Of a DNA stretch of 64,000 nt, positions 31,401 through 46,400 are shown piece after piece. The position numbers and the translations under genes are program-made. Position 1 is the stretch's first letter. Every line of letters starts with the position of its first letter. The notes beneath the pieces were generated by a model. The model saw only the letters and a program-made list of their open reading frames with translations. It was not told the origin of the DNA and searched no databases. Source of the DNA: Brienomyrus brachyistius (lineage: Eukaryota > Chordata > Actinopteri > Osteoglossiformes > Mormyridae); the NCBI RefSeq assembly GCF_023856365.1, contig NC_064541.1:20107214-20171213 (forward strand), given 5' to 3'.

Positions 31401-34400
31401 TTCTTGGTGGATCTGCTGCAGTCTGGTCCAAGGTAGGATGAACCAACCTTCTCATGATGATTGTCCAAAGAGGTTATATATTAAATATTAAGGAATGTAG
31501 GAAGGCAGACACTGAAGAACCTGTGTTCATCCCCTGTGGTCTCACAGTAACTTTGAGTAACACTGTTGAGTGTCATGTGCTCTTTTCAGATCATTGCCTC
31601 CTTGACGAGTAAGGAGCTGTCAGCATATGCCAAGGCTGGGGCAGTTGCTGAGGAAATTCTTGTGGCTATCAGGACAGTCGTGGCTTTCAATGGGCAGAAG
31701 AAAGCAGTGGAGAAGTACGTCTCACTCTCCAAAGCTACCGATGCCCCACTGGGAAATGCAAACATGTAAAAAATAAAATGTGTCCTCAATAGTAGCATTA
31801 AAGGTTTATTTATATTGTGTGAAATTCCATGGATGTAGGTTGGACCCCGTTATCTGTGTTACAGCTCCCGAATGTCATCTCCTCTTTCACTGTGACTTTG
31901 CTCTGCTGAAACAGGTTACAGTCAGAGCACGATGCTGATGTGAGATTGCAAAGTACAAATCGGCTGACTTGGCAGCTGCATTTCTTTCAGAGAAATAGAT
32001 AAACATATTTGTCAGAGGAGATGTGAGCAGCAGCTTGTAGCATACAGGAGTGAACAATGCTATTCCATTCTCTTTTAGGTACGAATCTAACCTACAGGAG
32101 GCCAGAAATTTTGGTGTGAAAAAGGCTGTTGCAACCAATGCGGCATTGGGACTCACTCAGTTCTTTATGTTGTCGACATACGCCCTGGCCTTTTGGTATG
32201 GAACAAAGCTTACAGTCGACGAACTTGAAAACTACTCCATCGGACGGGTTCTCACTGTAAGCCATTATTGACTGTCATTTTAGCAGTAATGACGTATCAT
32301 AGTTGTGTGTTTGCATGCTTATATATTATGGATTCCATATATATATTAAGAAATATGCTAATTTCTTATTCTATATTTTGGTATTTTACTACATGCATTT
32401 TTTGGCATTCTAGACTTATTGCAATCTATTGAATTTTATATGTTTTAATTATAATGTTCACCTTCATTTTCCAGGTGTTTTTTTCTGTGATGATCGGAAC
32501 ATTATCTTTGAGTCGAGGAATGCCAAACTTGGAGAGCGTAGCCAAGGCCCGCGGGGCGGCCTATGAGATCTACAAGACCATTGACCTGGTATCAATATTA
32601 GCCTGATGCTACAGTCACTTTGGCTAATTAACAGGCAGCCTGTACTTTTTTGATACAAACTGACCCTTTGTATTCCAGCCGCGTCCGATTGACAGCAGCT
32701 CGAAGGAAGGCCACAAGCCAGAAACGGTGAAAGGAGACATAGAGTTCAAGAACATTCACTTCAGTTACCCGTCCAGGAAGGATGTGAAAGTAGGTGCTGA
32801 TGTAGTTTTGTGTGCAGAAGAAAGCTTCTCTTTACAAACTCCCATGACCAAAACAAGGAGCGACATTTTGATGCAAAAACCAAATGGCCTAAAATTTATT
32901 TATTAAATACTAAACATTCAAGTATGCAAAATATTGTGGCAGGGCATGAGCAGTAATACACCATGGTAGTTTCACACATTTCAACCCCAGAGAGGTAAGT
33001 TTTATTCCATACAACTAAGGGGTAGTGTGTGACTCAGCAGGGTAGGCTGCTGTGCCTGTAATGGTGATGGTGACGATGGTGATGATGATGATGGTGATGG
33101 TGATGATGGTGATGATCTCTTTGATTCCCCCACTAGATCCTGCAGGGTGTGAATCTGGTGGTCCCTCGTGGAAAGACCATTGCCCTAGTGGGAGCCAGTG
33201 GCTGTGGAAAGAGCACCACCATCCAGCTTCTGCAGCGCTTCTATGACCCAGATGCTGGAGCGGTGAGAATGCCGGTCCTACTCTGAAAGAAACACATCAT
33301 GGCCACCAAGGCTTTGTGGCCAACAGGCCAGCAAAGGCACTGAGTTCTGCCTCATATGGAGAAGAAGCAGGATATTTCCTTTAATGACAATGTTCTCGCA
33401 CATTCGCCTTAGTTCTCACAGCGATTAATAAGAGTGTCTCTCGGCGGCTGGACTGCAGATCACTCTGGACGGACATGACATCCGCACGCTCAATGTGAAA
33501 TGGCTGAGGGAGAACATCGGCATCGTCAGCCAGGAGCCTGTGCTCTTCGCAACCACGATTGCTGAAAACATCCGCTACGGCTGGGAGAACGCCACAGACG
33601 AGGACATCGAGCGTGCCGTGAAGGAAGCCAACGCCTACGAGTTCATATCTAAACTCCCTGATGTAAGGTCACAGACTTGTTATTGGTTTTTTATTGGCAA
33701 ACCTCATGATTTATTCCTGTGACGTTGAAAACTTATTTTTTTGTATTGTTTATACTGCATGGCTCATATGGCACCAGATGGTTTCCTGTTTTGATAGAAC
33801 ATGTGATGACAAAAGACATTTGCCACAGCTTTATACAATGGCCTGCTTGTGTTTCAACTCACAGAAGATGAACACGATGGTCGGGGAACGGGGGGCCCAG
33901 CTGAGTGGGGGGCAGAAGCAGAGGATCGCCATCGCCAGAGCCCTAGTGAAAAATCCCAAAATCCTGCTGCTAGATGAGGCCACCTCCGCTCTGGACACTC
34001 AGAGCGAGTCTATTGTGCAGGCTGCCCTAGATAAGGTAGGACTATGCAGGCCAGAGAGCAGACCTCTGTTTGGAAAGTAGGATTTTACCAGTAGGGTTTT
34101 GAGGTTATTGAAACAGAGCTATTTGAAATATAACTGGACAGGGCCTCCCCACTGGGGCACCCAACGGCTCCAACAATGGGGAACCTGGGTGCTACGATGC
34201 TACATTTTTGGTACAGCTAGGAAGCTACACAGAGCTGATACTGCTCTTTGCTAGAGATGGTGTGTCATGCAGAGAAGCCTGCAGCCCTCAGAGCTGGTTA
34301 AGACTGGCCAACCAGGAAGTTTGGGAATTTTCCAGGTGAAGCAAGTGCCGGATTCTCTTACCCATCCGTGGCATATTGAACTTATACACCAGGGGCGCAC

Positions 34401-37400
34401 AACCCATCCTTCAGTCTTGGCTGCATTGGAGGCGATGAACAATGGACAATGCTTTATTTCATTGGGGGTTGTGACTGGCAAAATATACCAAGGGGGCATC
34501 CCCTCCCCCCCGGTTGTCGACAAATCTCCCGGCTATTTTTGTTGCCATTCCAGCCTTTCTTTAGAGTAAAAAGGAATTGAACTCTGGCAGTACATGCATT
34601 GGAGGAAGAGTATTAAAGTCATCATTAGACTGATGATTAAGAACAAAGACGAACCAACACTGACATATGCCGAAAATTACTTGTCTCCAGTTAGCATTGT
34701 ATACAACTAAAAATGCAGTTAATATGACAGGTGCGAATGGTGAAAAATGTAATAAATATATTAATGATGAGGTAATGATGCAAATATTTGCAATGACTAA
34801 TTAGGTCAAACATTACATTATATGATAATGACCTAGACTGTCGTACAAAGGCACGTGCCGGCCGGACGACAATAATCATCGCTCACCGCCTGTCGACTAT
34901 CAAGACGGCCGACATCATCGCGGGCTTCAGTGACGGTGTGGTGACTGAGCAAGGAACCCACAGCCAGCTCATGGCCTTGAAGGGGGTCTATTACTCATTA
35001 GTCATGCAGCAGGTAGCTACCAAGATTCAAGCCGAACTGTTATCATATTCATTAAAAAAATCACTGCAAGCTACTAGCTGAAAACACATTTGTATTCCTA
35101 AATTAATACAAATTTGTATTACCAGTTCAACATGAACTTTTTTCTTCTTCCAGTGCTGTACTTAACAATGCAACATTACATAGCATAGTTGATTTAATTT
35201 CTTTGTAATAGCTAATATAAACTATATGGACAAATGTATTGGGACTCCTTGTCATTCTACCTACATGAATTAATATGACATAGGCATCAATATGGAGTTG
35301 GTCCCCCCTTTTGCAGCTGTAACAGCTACCACTCTTCTGGGAAGGATTTCCACAAGATGTTGGAGTGTGTCTGTAGGAATTTTGGCCATTCATCCAGAAG
35401 AGTATTTGTGAGGTCTGGCAGTGATGTTGGCTGTGAAGGCCTGGCTCACAATCTCCGTTCTAATTCATCCCAAAGATGTTTGTTGGGGTTGAAGTCGGGG
35501 GTCTGTGTGGCCCAGTCAAGTTCCACAAGAAACGTACCTGTCATGCCCGGCTCTTCCGCTCCTCGTGTGTGCCACGCCCCCTGATTACCCACGTGTATTT
35601 CCCTGATCGTCTCCAGCTTTGTGTAGTTACTTTGATTAGTCTTGTGTATTTAAGTCCTGGTCTCCCCGGTTTCCCTTGTCCGTCATTGATGTTACCTGAT
35701 GTCTGTTGCCGTCCTGTATCCCCGCTTCCCGGACTTCCCTATTAAACTCCCGTTTTGCCCCGTATTCGCCTGTCTGCCTACTCCTTGCTCGCTTTACCCG
35801 CACGATCGCCGCATACCTCCGCTGTGATCGTGACAGTACCCAACAATGTCTTTATGGACTTTCCTTTCTGCCCAGAGACACAGTAAAGCTGGAATAGAAA
35901 ATGACCTTCCCCAAACTTTTTCACAAATTTAGAAGAAAGAATTGTCCAAAATGTGTGTAAGGCCGTCCCAGAAGAGTGGCAGCTGTTATGACTGCAAAGG
36001 GAGGACCAAATCCATATCGGTGCTGACGGATTTAGAATGTGATGTCATAAAAGTTCCTGTGGGTGTAATGGCCAGGTTTCCCAGTACATTTGTCCATATA
36101 GTGTACAGTATAATTCAGCCTCCTCCAAAATACTTACATAAAGTAACCTTAACTATCACGGCCCTTTGACAGAATTCAGGTAAAACAGAAGACAGAAGTG
36201 AGTCAAGTGAAGATGACTCGTGTGATGAGGATGTGGAGGAGGAGTCCTTTGAGGAGGACCCGGTCTATGCAGAAATTCTACACAATGATGTAGAAGAACA
36301 AGGCTCATCCCAGAACATCTCTCTGAGGCGTACAGGCAGCCTCCGGCGGAGATCTTCCAAGAAGAAGAAGAAGAAGTTTCTCAAGAAACCTGCAGATAAG
36401 GAGAATAAGGTATACTTAATGTGAGTCAAGGTACCTGACTTATTCAGTGGAATCCTGCAAGATGAATCAAGGTTTTTAAAAACACGTTAGCAGTGTTTTT
36501 CTGTCCAGACAATACACAGATTTTAATCTGCCCATTTAAATGTGGATTTATTTTTTCTTTCTTGTAGGAGGAAGAGAAGCTCCCAGAAATTCCATTCAAA
36601 AGAATTTTAGCTTTGAATAAGCCGGAGTGGCCTTACTTGCTGATTGGGGTGCTTGCCAGTTTGGTGGGCGGGGCCGTCTATCCCTGCGTCGCTGTTATCT
36701 TTGCAAAAATACTTGGCGTGAGTAACTTCCTGACTTCCAGAAGAATATGTCACTGATCTTCCTGGTGGAGTAAATATCTGAGATGTCATGCTCATTCTGT
36801 TCTACCACTGCAGGTCTTTGCTGAAACCGACCCAGACGTGAAACGGCAGAAAACCCAAATGCTTTCATTGCTTTTACTTCTGATTGCTGTAGTCGCGTTC
36901 GTGATCTACTTCGTACAGGTCCATCACATAGCCTTTAGATCCACATTCTATCTGCTTCCTATGTAGCTAATTAGCATTTGATGTTTTAAAATGTTAATAT
37001 GTCTAAATTTTAAGAAGTCTTTGTCAGTCACTTTCATTACTTCCAGTGACACTGCCTGTGAAAAAGGACTTGCTGAACAACTGCCTCATTCCCTATTTCT
37101 CCCGTATTTCAGGGTTACATGTTTGGCAAATCAGGAGAACTTCTGACAATGAGACTGAGAAGTCAGTGTTTCAGAGCCATGATGGGGCAGGTAAGGCTGC
37201 ATTTTTAAATGCATCTGATGAGTAATGAAAAGTCACAGAAATTCCTGGAAAACTGGGACCTTGAACACAGACGTGCACTGAAGCTTGTTCTGACTTTGTC
37301 TCCTTCAGGAAATCGGCTGGTTTGACGACAGCAGAAATGCTGTGGGAGTTTTAACTACTAAACTGGCAACCGATGCGTCGCTCGTGAAAGGGGTAAAAAC

Positions 37401-40400
37401 AACTCTGTTTTCAAAACCAAATTGGTATTATGCTATTTGTGGAATAATTTAACTCTTTAGTCGAGATGTCATAGTACCACAGCATGTGGGTCCTCACAAT
37501 GCAATTCAGGATTTGAACATGGATTTGAAACTGCAGCCTTTGAAGTGAGCAGCTTTGTATCATTTGTGGTTGGCGCTGTTTGGATTGACATGAATCTGGG
37601 TGACTTCACATCCTATACATACATTGTGGATAATGGGATCGTTATGCTGTCCTCTCTTCCATCATTTCCATCAATGCACTGCCAATGCCAGGCTTCTTCT
37701 CAACTAGTTCTGCTAATTTCCACCTCAAAAAAGAAAAAATGAAACCGTCCCCGGGTACAGCATGGCACCACAAAAAAGGCTGTCCTCAAGATATCAGCGG
37801 AAGTGGGACTGGCTATTGCACCCTTCTTCTGATTAATTGTGGAATATATACAATGAAAAAATACAAATTGCCACGTTAACAACATCCATCCATCCATCCA
37901 TCCATTTTCCAAACTGCTTATCCTACTGGGTCGCGGGGGGTCCGGAGCCTGTCCCGGAAGCAATGGGCACGAGGCTGGGAACAACCCAGGATGGGGGGCC
38001 AGCCCATCGCAGGGCACACTCACACACCATTCACTCACACACGCATTCCTACGGGCAATTTAGCAAGTCCAATTAGCCTCAGCATGTTTTTGGACTGTTG
38101 GGGGAAACCCGGAGTACCCGGAGGAAACCCCACGACGACATGGGGAGAACATGCAAACTCCACACACATGTGACCCAGGCGGAGATTCGAACCCGGATCC
38201 CAGAGGTATGAGGCAACAGTGCTAACCACTGCACCACCATGCCGCCCCGTTAACAACATTAATAATAAAAATATTTGTAAAACCATATAAAGGATTCTTG
38301 TGGCTAATGCTAATTAGGTTACATCTCCATTGGGCTGAGGAATAACGCTAATTATCTCAATATAATTTTTCTTATACTACTGCGCAATATACATTAATGT
38401 TTGGTACTTTGATATGGAGAGTGAAGACAAGAAAAGAACAAAACCTGTTGGTAAACATTTTACAAATATACAAAATAAAGAAACATGTAAATCTTTCATG
38501 TGGAATAAATATAAGAAGTAATGTTCCTGTCCATCTACAATCTCTTCACCTGCGTTAAAACAAACACACGAAAGGCACGATAGGCAAATTTCACTTTAAT
38601 TACTGACAGCTCAAGCAAGAGAGCATGAGTATTATTTTCATTGCTGTAACAAAGCAGATAGCTAAATATTATGTATCACTGGCTGATACACATAAGTCAA
38701 ATTCTAATGGAAACTTATTAGTTACCTACATTGTCCTTACAATGTCATAAATCCCAGCCGTCATCACAACACACAACACACAAACAAAATATGCTATTTT
38801 GTTTGACGGATCCTTGGATGGCATCCGACATACACCAAATGCGATTAAAGTTTACAAGTAAACCTACAAGTAAACACAACAATAAAAACTTAACAGATTC
38901 CTCCAAAGCGATTGCGGAGTTCAATGCTCCAGTCACCTGGTCACCACACCTTTGGACCTCAGCGTCACAGACTTTAACGAAACTTGGCAGCTGATTTGGT
39001 CACATGAGAAACTCATGAAACTGAAATTGGGCAAAGTCTTGGATCAATATTGAGGGAGAGTTAAGCGAACAAAGTTGTAACTTTTTTCTAGGGGAACTAT
39101 GACTTTGACTGCCTATATTTACTTTAATATAAGATGCACAGAAATAGTCCTCATATTGTTTTAAAGCTATTAAAGATTATATCGATTGAACAAATAATAT
39201 ACCATCCCCATATGAATAATTACTATGTAATAACTGATTAAAATATAAAAAAAAATCAATAACAAAAAAACCTATACTTCAAAACTGATGAATTTTTTAC
39301 TAAAGCTTGCTCAGATATCTTCAGATATCTTCCATTTACACGTAGCCTGAAATGACAACTTTATTATAGTACTATTACGACATTTTTCTTGTGAAATTAT
39401 AACTTTATTCACAAAATCTCAGATTTGTTTTCCACAATGTTGCCCTAATATTCTGTGGTATTATTCAAAGTTAAAAACACATATGAAAGGTAAGCATTTC
39501 GCCTCAGTACTTTACTCTCACATCCAGGTGGATAATGTTTCCGTTGCATTCTGTTTCAAAACCAGTGGAAACTCGGGCCAGTTCTCAAAAGGCACAAAGT
39601 GAGAACCAGCCCAGCACTGTTACCAGTACCAGCTCAGGTTTGGTGAAAATGAGGTATCTGTTTCTCTCTGCTAGGCAGCAGGATCCAGACTTGGCCTGGC
39701 TACGAACACCATATGCTCTCTGACCATCGCTATCGTCGTGGCCTTCATCTTCAGCTGGCAGATCACACTCCTCATACTCGTCTGCGTGCCTTTCCTCTCG
39801 GGAGCCAACTTCATACAGATGAGGGCCATTGGCGGCCATGCTTCCAAAGACCAGCAAGCACTGGAACTTTCTGGAAAGGTAGGGCACACATATAGTTGGT
39901 GGTGTATGTGTAATTAACTTATGTAGCCCTGTCATGTCCCTCACACTCAGTCACAGAGTGTCCCGATTGTAAGTCTTAATAGGCGTCTAATGGCTTGAGA
40001 GTAGCACAAGTGAGAGCTACGAATAAACGACCACTTAAAGAACAATAAAGGCTCGATCTAGGTTTTATAAAAGGGGGGGAAGGGGGTCGCTGCAACTCCT
40101 CCTAAGGGAGAATAATGCAGATGACAACGTAAGGACACTCAAATCACTGAGTCCGTTATCCTGAGGGAACCACACGCCTGCTGAAATGCGTCTACCTGGA
40201 TGTGTGTGTCAGACAATGCCGGCAAGGTGTCCTCAGCCAAGTCCTCCTGAACAATAAAGCAATACAAATGTAAAGATGCGTCAACACTGGGCACACCTAG
40301 TCATTTCTACATGTAACTGTACCTGAGGATCACAGGAGGTGCTGGGCTCTGCAGGTGGCTGGACGCCTGCATAATATTATTATATATTATTATCCCCCTC

Positions 40401-43400
40401 CCCTGCACAGGAGACATGGATTTGAAGTTCATGATTGCACAAATGATCACACTGTACAATGTTATTGTGATATTACCCTGCACATAGAGGGTGCACATGT
40501 CCGAGGCACCAGGGTCTGACTGGACCTACCCCTACATAATGGGCCTTCCAATGTTATTGGCTAATGCCAACTCTTCAGCATGAGTAAAGGCTTCCATAGG
40601 TGGCCCTCCGCCTGGCCCCCTGCCTGGTCCTCCGCCTGGCCCCCTGCCTGGTCCTCCGCCTGTACCTCCGTCTGGCCATCCGCCTGGCCCCCCGCTTGTA
40701 CCTCCGCCTGGCCCTCCGCCTGGTCCTCCGCCTGGCCCCCTGCCTGGCCCCCCGCCTGTACCTCTGCCTGGCCCTCCGCCTGGTCCTCTGCCTGGCCCCC
40801 CGTCTGGTCCTCTGCCTGGCCCACCGCTTGGCCCCCCGCCTGTACCTCCGCCTGGCCCTCCACCTGGCCCCCCGCCTGTACCTCCACCTGGTCCTCCGCC
40901 TGGACCCCCGCCTGTACCTCCGCCTGGCCCCCCGCCTGTACCTCCGCCTGGCCCTCCGCCTGGTCCTCCGCCTGGCCCCCTGCCTGGTCCTCCGACTATA
41001 CCTCCGCCTGGCCCCCCCTGCCTGTACCTCCACCTGGCCCCCCGCCTGTACCTCCGCCTGGCCCACCGCTTAGCCCACCGCTTAGCCCCCCGCCTGTACC
41101 TCCGCCTGGCTCTCCGCCAGGCCCCCCGCCTGTACCTCTGCCTGGCCCTTTGCCTGGCCCACCGCTTGGCCCTCCACCTGTACCTCTGCCTGGTCCTCTG
41201 CCTGTACCTCCGCTTGGCCCCCCGCCCTGCCACTTGATGTTTTCATATTTTATCTTGACTTGCTGCCACCTACACTTTCCACTACTATTGCATTTGAAAT
41301 CGGACCAGTTCAGTTATTATTAACATTAGGTTTGCAATAACATCACAGTAATGAACCTTTAGGGAGCATTGCATTACTTAACAGCAATAATATGCTTACT
41401 TCTGAATTGCGTCACATCTGTAAGCCTCTGTATTCATTCATTTTTGCAACAAATCAACTTCTTAACTGGCGTCGTAGTACTGATTATCACCGATTGAGAC
41501 AACCTGGTTTTGTCAACCCCACGTTCGCAAATTAACTCCGGGTTAAATGTGATTTGGTTAAAGCCCCTTCATAATATGTAGACCCCTGGTCCGGAGAAGA
41601 CTTGTTCACTCGCCTAAGTTACCATGGTAACTCAGCGGGAATTCATTTAAGACACTTTGATGGAACGGAACTCACACTTAAATGAGCCAGACTTGTCAAA
41701 ATAAGTCAGACTTCCCTTTACTCCTGCTCAGTGGAACACCCCCTGGTTGTCCTATTGTTGCGTGTATGTTTGCCCTTGTCTTGCGTTAACCCTGTCCGAT
41801 CTTCTCATGTCTTCAGCATTGTGTGAGCTTCACTGTGCAGCGTCTAACCTCCCTGTGTTCCCCTAGTATACTGTAGTTGATTTCAAGCTTGTTGGGTGTT
41901 AGTGCTGTTAAAGAGTCAATAAAAGCTTGCTTTCTGCCTTGCAACCAAGTCTTCATGATATCCGCTGTCAGTGCGATGATTCAGTCTGCCTGGCACTCCA
42001 ATAATAATAATAATAATAAACATAATAATAATAATAACAGTGGTCTCTTTTGCATCAAAGATATAGATTCTACATATTTTTGGATTGTAAATTGTATTTC
42101 TTGAGCTCTCAGAAAACATTGAAGCATGAGCCCTGCTTATTGTTATTTCATTTTGTTTGGTTAATTACCTTTTATTTTCTGCAGATCTCCACAGAAACAG
42201 TTGAGAACTTCAAGACGGTTGTGTCCTTGTCACGAGAAGAAGTATTTTTCCAGAACTTCAAAGATAGTTTGAGTTATCCATACAAGTAAAGCACCCTTTA
42301 ATTCAAATCACATATGTCTCAATCATTGTCACATATGTCTCAATGCCTTTCTTGGTAAAGGATTTAGGTTTAATGATATTATTTACCTCTCCTGGAGCCG
42401 GCACCTTATTGTGGTGGAGGGGTTTGCGTGTTCCAATGATCCCAGGAGCTATGTTGCCCAGGGCTTTATGCCCCTGGTAGGGTCACCCAAGGCAAACAGG
42501 TCCTGGGTGAGGAACCAGACAAAGTGCGGCTCACAAAACCCCTAATGACGGACAACATTTTGAATCCGCGGTTTCCCTTGCCCAGATGCGGGTCACCAGG
42601 GCCCCCCCCTGGAGCCAGGCCTGGGGGTGGGGCTTGATGGCGAGCGCCTGGTGGCCAGGCCTACAGCCATGGGGCCTGGTCGGGCACAGCCCGAACAAGG
42701 CACGTGGGTCCCCCCTCCTTCCCCCACCACCTCTAGGAGAGGCCATAGGGGTTGGGTACAATGTGAGTTGGGCAGCAGCCAAAGCCGGGGACCCTGGCGG
42801 TCCGATCCTCGGCTGCAGAATCTAGCTCTAGGTACATGGAATGTCAGCTCTCTGATGGGGAAGGAGCCTGAATTGGTGTGCGAGGTTGTGAAGTTCTGGC
42901 TAGATATAGTCGGGCTCACCTCAACAAACGGCTTGGGCTCTGGAACCAGTCTCCTTGAGGGGGGTTGGACCCTTTTCCACACTGGAGTTGCCTGCGGGGA
43001 GAGGCGCCGAGCGCGGGTGGGCATACTTACAGTATTGCCCCCAGGCTGGGTGCCTGTACGTTGGGGTTTATCGCAGTGGACGAGAGGGTAGCCTCCCTTC
43101 ACCTTCAGGTGGGGGTCGGGTCCTGACTGTTGTTTGCGCTTATGCGCCAAATAGCAGTTCATAATACCCACCCTTTTTGGAGTCCTTGGATGGGGTGTTG
43201 GAGAGCGCTCCTCCTGGGGACTCTCTTGTTCTGCTGGGGAACTTCAATGCTCACGTGGGCAATGACAGTGAGACCTGGAGGGGCATGATTGGGAGGAACG
43301 CCCCCCCCGATCTGAACCCGAGCGGTGCTTTGTTATTGGACTTCTGTGCTCGTCACGGATTGTCCATAATGAACACCATGTTCAAGCATAAGGGTGTCCA

Positions 43401-46400
43401 TATGTGCACTTGGTACCAGGACACCCTAGGCCGCAGTTCGATGATCGATTTTGTAGTCGTGTCATTGGACTTGCGGCCGCATGTCTTGGACACTCGGGTG
43501 AAGAGAGGGGCGGAACTGTCAACCGATCACTACCTGGTGGTGGGTTGGCTCCGCTGGTGGGGGAGGAAGCCGGCCAGGCCTGGTAGGCCCAAGCATATAG
43601 TGAGGGTCTGCAGGGAACGTCTGGCGGAATCCCCTGTCAGGGAGAGTTTCAACTATTACCTCCGGCAGAACTTCTCCCACATCCCGGGGGAGGCGGGGGA
43701 CATTCAGTCCGAATGGGCCATGTTCTGCTGGTGAGCGATGCCGTCAAGCTGAAGAAGGAGTCCTATTGAGCCTTTTTGGCCTGTGGGACTCCGGAGGCAG
43801 CTGATAGGTACCAGCAGGTCAAGCGGGATGCGGCTTCAGTGGTTGCTGAGGCAAAAACTTTTGGCGAGTTTGGCGAGGCTATGGAAAACGACTTCCGGAC
43901 GGCTTTGAGGAGATTCTGGTCCACCATCCGGGGGTTCAGGGCGGGAAAGCGGTGCAACATCAACACTATTTATGGTGGGAATGGTGCGCTGCTGACCTCA
44001 ACTCGGGACATTTTGGGTCAGTGGAAGGAATACTTCGAAGACCACCTCAATCCCACCAACACACCTTCCAATGTGGAAGCAGAGTGTGGGGACTTGGGAG
44101 TGGACTCGCCTATCTCTGGGGCGGAGGTTGCTGAGGTGGTTAAAAAGCTCCTCGGTGGCCGAGCCCAAGGGGTGGATGAGATTCGCTCAGAGTTCCTCAA
44201 GGCTCTGGAGGTTGCAGGGCTGTCTTGGTTGACACGCATCTGCAGCATCTCGTGGACATCGGGGGCAGTGCCTCTGGACTGGCAGACCGGGGTGGTGGTC
44301 CCCCTCTTTAAGAAAGGGGACCGGAGGGTATGCTCCAACTATAGGGGGAGCACACTCCTCAACCTCCCTGGTAAGGTGTATTCGGTGGTTCTGGAGAGGA
44401 GGGTCCGCTGGATTGTCGAAGCTCGGATTCAGGAAGAGCAGTGTGGTTTTCGCCCTGGCCGTGGAACAGTGGACCAGCTCTATACTCTCCACAGGGTTTT
44501 GGAGGGTTTATAGGAGTTTGCCCAACCAGTCTACATGTGTTTTGTGGATTTGGAGAAGGCATTCGACCGTGTCCCTCGGGGAGGCCTGTGGGGAGTGCTC
44601 CGGGAGTATGGGGTACCGGGCTTTCTTTTATGGGCAGTTCGATCCCTGTATGACCAGTGCAAGAGCCTGGTCCGCATGGGCGGCAATAAGTCGGACTCGT
44701 TTCCGGTGAGGGTTGGACTCCGTCAGGGCTGCCCTTTGTCACCGATTCTGTTCATAGTTTTTATGGACAGAATTTCTAGGCGCAGCCAGGGCATTGAGGG
44801 TGTCCGGTTCGGTGACCTCAGGATTAGGTCTTTTTGCAGATGATGTGGTTCTGTTGGCTTCATCAGACCGTGACCTTCGGCTCTCACTGGGACAGTTCAC
44901 AGCCGAGTGTGAAGCGACTGGGATGAGAATCAGCACCTCCAAATCCGAGACCATGGTCCTCAGCCGGAAAAGGTTAGAATGCTCTCTCTGGGTTGGGGAT
45001 GGGGTCCTCTTCCTAGTGGAGGAGTTTAAGTATCTCGGGGTCTTGTTCATGAGTGAGGGAACGATGGAACGGGAGATCGACAGGCGGATTGGTGCAGCGT
45101 CAGCAGTGATGCGGGCGCTGCATTGGTCTGTCATGGTGAAGAAAGAGCTGAGCCAAAAGGCAAAGCTCTCAATTTACCAGTCGATCTACGTTCCTACCCT
45201 CACCTATGGTCATGAGCTATGGGTAGTGACCGAAAGAACAAGATCGCAAGCAGCTGAAATGGGTTTCCACCACAGGGTGGCTGGGCTCTCCCTTAGAGAT
45301 AGGGTGAGGAGCTCAGTCATTCGGGAGAGACTCAGAGTAGAGCTGCTTCTCCTCCACATCGAGAGGAGCCAGATGAGGTGGCTCGGGCATCTGATTAGGA
45401 TGCCTCCGGGACGCCTCCCTGGTGAGGTGCTCCGGGCATGTCCCACTGGGGGGAGGCCCCGGGGAAGACCCAGAACACGCTGGAGGGACTATGTCTCTCG
45501 GCTGGCTTGGGAACGCCTCAGGATCCCCTCAGAGGAGCTGAATGAAGTTGCCGGGGAGAGGGAAGTCTGGGCCTCCCTGCTGAGACTGCTGCCCCCGCGA
45601 CCCGACCTCGGATTATGGATGGATGGATGATATTATTTATATTACTCATTTTTGAAAATAATACGTAATTCCACTGTTTCAGGACTGCTCTATGTAGAGC
45701 CCCTATGTATGGATTGACCTACGCCCTTGCCCAAGCAACCCGGTTCTTTGTCAACGCTGCAATTTTCCGTTTTGGTGCATGGCTTATAGCGCATTGCTAC
45801 ACGCAATATGAGAATGTTTTTCTGTAAGTCTTTAATTTACATATCGAGGAAAATCCAGAGTGGTGTCAATGCTGTCTTGCTTTACCTGATGGATGGTGCA
45901 TGACTGGCTATGCTTGGCGCTCTCCCCAGTGTGTACTCCGTCATTGTCTTTACTGCCGTAAATATTGGACAGTCCTCCAGTTTTGCCCCGGATTTTGCAA
46001 AAGCAAAGGCATCTGCACAGCGAATATTAACCTTGCTGGACAGGAAGCCTGAGATCGACATTTACAGTGAGAAGGGCGACATGCCTGTAAGTTGTAGACC
46101 AGGACTTATGATTCCTTAGAATGTGACTGTTATTTATATTTGATAAATGACTGGCATCCCATCCAGGGGATACTCTTGTTTTATGCCCTTTGCTGGCTGG
46201 AATAAGCTCCAGGCCCCATCGTGATCCTGTACTGGATAAGCTTCAGGAAAATACATGGATGGAATAGACCATTATTGTGCAAAAATGGTTAGACACAAAT
46301 CTATGAGTTTGTCACTTGGATGATGTATCCTTCACCCAGGGAACCTGCACGGGGAACATTGAGTTCCATGACGTCCACTTCATGTACCCAACCAGGCGGA

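Noticed and set aside
40532..41323. ORFs of 233 and 247 codons rich in Gly/Pro or Ala/Trp/Ser
   Set aside because: They arise because the 12-bp repeat unit is a multiple of three. They overlap on opposite strands and lie in an intron.
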